This document shows positions 13,767 through 15,357 of a stretch of 15,357 nucleotides of DNA, one piece after another. The notes under the pieces are model-generated. The model was not told where the DNA came from. It made no database searches and was given only the letters and a program-made list of their open reading frames with translations. The translations under genes were made by a program, and so were the position numbers. This DNA is from Actinobacteria bacterium 13_1_40CM_66_12 (lineage in GTDB: Bacteria > Chloroflexota > Dormibacteria > Dormibacterales > Dormibacteraceae), in contig MNEW01000016.1 in the NCBI GenBank assembly GCA_001917895.1, positions 1 through 15,357 on the forward strand, read 5' to 3'. The first letter of the stretch is position 1, and each line of letters starts with the position of its first letter.

Positions 13767-14096
13767 GTGCGGGCCGGTGAGCTGATCAGGGAGTCGGTGT
13801 CATCCTGGCCGGGCGTGGAGGCCCGGCCGCACCGGTTCGGCGGCATCGAATACAGGTACGGGCGAAAGGAGATGGGGCACGTCCACGGCGATCGCCTGGC
13901 CGACCTGCCTCTGCCGCGCAAGCTTCACGACGAGGTGATCGCAGCGGGTCGCGCGACGCCTCACCACGTGCTGCCTGACACCGGATGGGTGAGCTGCTGG
14001 ATGGAGAGCCTCGAGGACGCCGCCGCGGTGATCGGGCTTTTCAGGCTCCAGTACGAACGCTACTCGTTCCGTCGGCCTACCTCAACTGTACGGTGA
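13767..14096 (+). CDS. DUF5519 (luciferase-domain-like) small protein
   Basis: The 109-residue protein matches the short family annotated as luciferase domain/DUF5519. It shows a helix followed by WPGVEARPHRFGGIEYRYG, the conserved HVHGDRLADLPLP, then HHVLPDTGWVSCWM and a final helix ending in LQYERYS. It is soluble, with a cluster of conserved His/Asp. The family name comes from a C-terminal piece of a luciferase-like protein and does not mean light production; the function is unknown, though such proteins are thought to be small ligand-binding domains. The start is GTG 13767, fixed by the TATATT box six bases upstream and by the family-like N-terminus. It is isolated from the SPW gene by a strong terminator and from the next gene by 122 bases. 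Confidence 0.82.
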   Translation: MRAGELIRESVSSWPGVEARPHRFGGIEYRYGRKEMGHVHGDRLADLPLPRKLHDEVIAAGRATPHHVLPDTGWVSCWMESLEDAAAVIGLFRLQYERYSFRRPTSTVR

Positions 14097-14218
14097 CGGC
14101 CACAAAGCAAAGCTTTTTGATTGATAAGCCAGCACTTTCCTGGAAGGCCCTCGGAGGTGCTGAAACGGGTCTGAGGGGGATGTAAACGACTGTCGCGGTA
14201 ACGAGCCTGAGGGACGCC

Positions 14219-15357
14219 GTGGCGAGGCTCGTCGAAGATTTGTTTGTTGGGCGGGAGGCCGAGCTGGCGACCTTCCGTGAATGGCTCAGCTTCGACGCCG
14301 AAATTCCAGAAGTCCTGAACCTGAGCGGTCCGAGCGGTGTGGGCAAGAGCAGCCTGCTCCGCGAATTCGAGCATCTCGCCATTGGGCGCGGTCGGGCTGT
14401 GGTTTTTGTCGACGGTGGGAGCATTCCCCCCAATCCACGGGGGCTGCTCAGGGCTTTGAGCAAGCGCGCGACCGATGACCTCGACGAGGTGGTGGCTCGG
14501 CTCAACGCCACCAGCACGCTGATCCTTCTCGACTCATTCGATCAGCTCGGCGAGCTCACCGATTACCTGCAGAGCGAGTTCCTGCCGCGACTGGCGACGA
14601 GCGTACGAGTTGTCATCGCCAGCCGCTTCCCGCTGGGTCTTGCCTGGAATCGAAACGAGCTGTGGAACAAGGTCATCCGCCCGCTTCGACTCGAGGGTTT
14701 CTCAACTGCGGAGAGTCGTGAGTACCTCGGCCGGCGCGGTTTGGCCGAGCCTTTGCTGATCGACCGCGTCATGAATGCCGCGGGCTTCAACCCCCTCGCC
14801 CTGTCCCTGGCGGCGGACCTGGCTCTGCGTTTCGGCGTGCGCGACTTCCCCAGCGCCCCGGAGTGGCGCCTGGCGGTTCGCGCTCTGGTTGATCGCGTGC
14901 TCGTCGAGGTCAGAGAGCCACAGCTACGAGATCTGCTCGAAGCGTGCCTCGCGGTTCGTCAGTTCGACGAAGCCACGCTGAGCGCGATCAGCGGTCGCGA
15001 CGACATCGGCGCCGCGTTCGCCCAGTTGTGCCGGCTATCTATGATTTGTCCGGCCGAGCACGGTCTGATGCTGCATGAAGATGTGCGGCGGCGACTCACC
15101 GAAGATCTCGCCTGGCGTCATTCAGACCGCTATGCGGCCCTGAGAGCAAGAGCGCTTGCGTACTACAGGGAGCGTGTGCGCTCGGCGCCCCCAGATGAAC
15201 GCGAGTGGCTCGTCGCGGATCGCTTCTACTTGTGGGGAAATGCCCTGATACAGGAGCTGTTCTTCAGCTCCGATGAGCCGGGTCAGGTTTGGGTGGACGT
15301 ATACCGGCCGGGCGACCACGCGGAAATCCAGCGCCTCTTCACCTTGCGATTGGCATA
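14219..15357 (+). CDS. STAND/AAA-type ATPase, 3' end outside window
   Basis: From GTG 14219 the frame is open for 379 codons to the window edge. GAGGG five bases upstream serves as ribosome binding site, and an in-frame stop at 14183 rules out a much earlier start. The protein opens with FVGREAEL, the mark of AAA_16/STAND ATPases. Walker A follows as GPSGVGKSS (37-45), Walker B as LILLDSFDQL (101-110), a sensor-1-like IASR (133-136) and a GFNPLAL segment (189-195) equivalent to the STAND GxP motif. Residues ~225-320 look like the winged-helix/helical module, including LHEDVRRRLTEDL and a helical stretch ending AYYRER. Such proteins are ATP-driven switches that oligomerise on ligand binding, often transcription regulators or defence sensors. 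The segment at 358-375 may begin a further domain. The missing C-terminus decides the role. Confidence 0.85.
   Translation, partial: MARLVEDLFVGREAELATFREWLSFDAEIPEVLNLSGPSGVGKSSLLREFEHLAIGRGRAVVFVDGGSIPPNPRGLLRALSKRATDDLDEVVARLNATSTLILLDSFDQLGELTDYLQSEFLPRLATSVRVVIASRFPLGLAWNRNELWNKVIRPLRLEGFSTAESREYLGRRGLAEPLLIDRVMNAAGFNPLALSLAADLALRFGVRDFPSAPEWRLAVRALVDRVLVEVREPQLRDLLEACLAVRQFDEATLSAISGRDDIGAAFAQLCRLSMICPAEHGLMLHEDVRRRLTEDLAWRHSDRYAALRARALAYYRERVRSAPPDEREWLVADRFYLWGNALIQELFFSSDEPGQVWVDVYRPGDHAEIQRLFTLRLA

Noticed and set aside
14104..14118. AAAGC-AAA-GCTTT hairpin plus T's after the DUF5519 gene, as a terminator
   Set aside because: A 5-base A/T-rich stem is too weak, and the tract is interrupted by G; left unassigned.
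14180..14185. Start-stop unit ATGTAA preceded by a G-rich run upstream of the ATPase
   Set aside because: The G run abuts the ATG with no spacing for ribosome binding; most likely chance.

Overview
The window is high-GC, gene-dense DNA with short intergenic gaps, many GTG and TTG starts and several 4-base start/stop overlaps. The mix of a deazaflavin (F420)-type nitroreductase domain, SPW-repeat, DUF5996 and DUF5519 proteins, and at least two apparently leaderless GTG genes points to a soil-type Terrabacteria lineage (Actinomycetota, Chloroflexota or Dormibacterota-like). I cannot place it more precisely from the sequence. I found no rRNA, tRNA, CRISPR array or insertion sequence.

Left part (1-2364): the 3' portion of a + strand ATP-grasp gene runs tail-to-tail into a two-gene - strand unit. 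That unit is a hexapeptide acetyltransferase followed, by ATGA overlap, by a Gfo/Idh/MocA dehydrogenase. The pair resembles the WlbB/WlbA steps that make acetamido sugar acids for surface glycans.

Signalling and efflux part (2507-8640, all - strand): a soluble NarL-type histidine kinase is followed by a NarL/LuxR response regulator gene that looks broken (about 25 codons missing plus a frame change). A receiver-like protein whose phospho-acceptor Asp is Asn comes next. Upstream lies a MarR regulator and a DHA2 drug transporter that is in frame with an N-terminal nitroreductase-like domain. A MASE1 hybrid-free membrane histidine kinase precedes these.

Metabolic part (8710-13131, - strand): DUF1330 protein, MaoC hydratase, acyl-CoA dehydrogenase, CitE-type lyase and rhomboid protease are chained with overlaps or an 8-nt gap. 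They are probably one transcript for breakdown of a branched or dicarboxylic acyl-CoA. A DUF5996 gene follows with what looks like its own leaderless promoter.

Right part (13216-15357, + strand): an SPW membrane protein with two equally good ribosome binding sites ends in a strong intrinsic terminator. A leaderless DUF5519 gene follows, then a GTG-started STAND/AAA ATPase that stays open to the window edge.

No single locus stands out as a clear new defence or biosynthetic system. The most notable signals are the disrupted two-component cassette, the nitroreductase-transporter read-through, the shared -10/N6/GTG architecture and the edge ATPase. No gap without a gene exceeds 300 bases.
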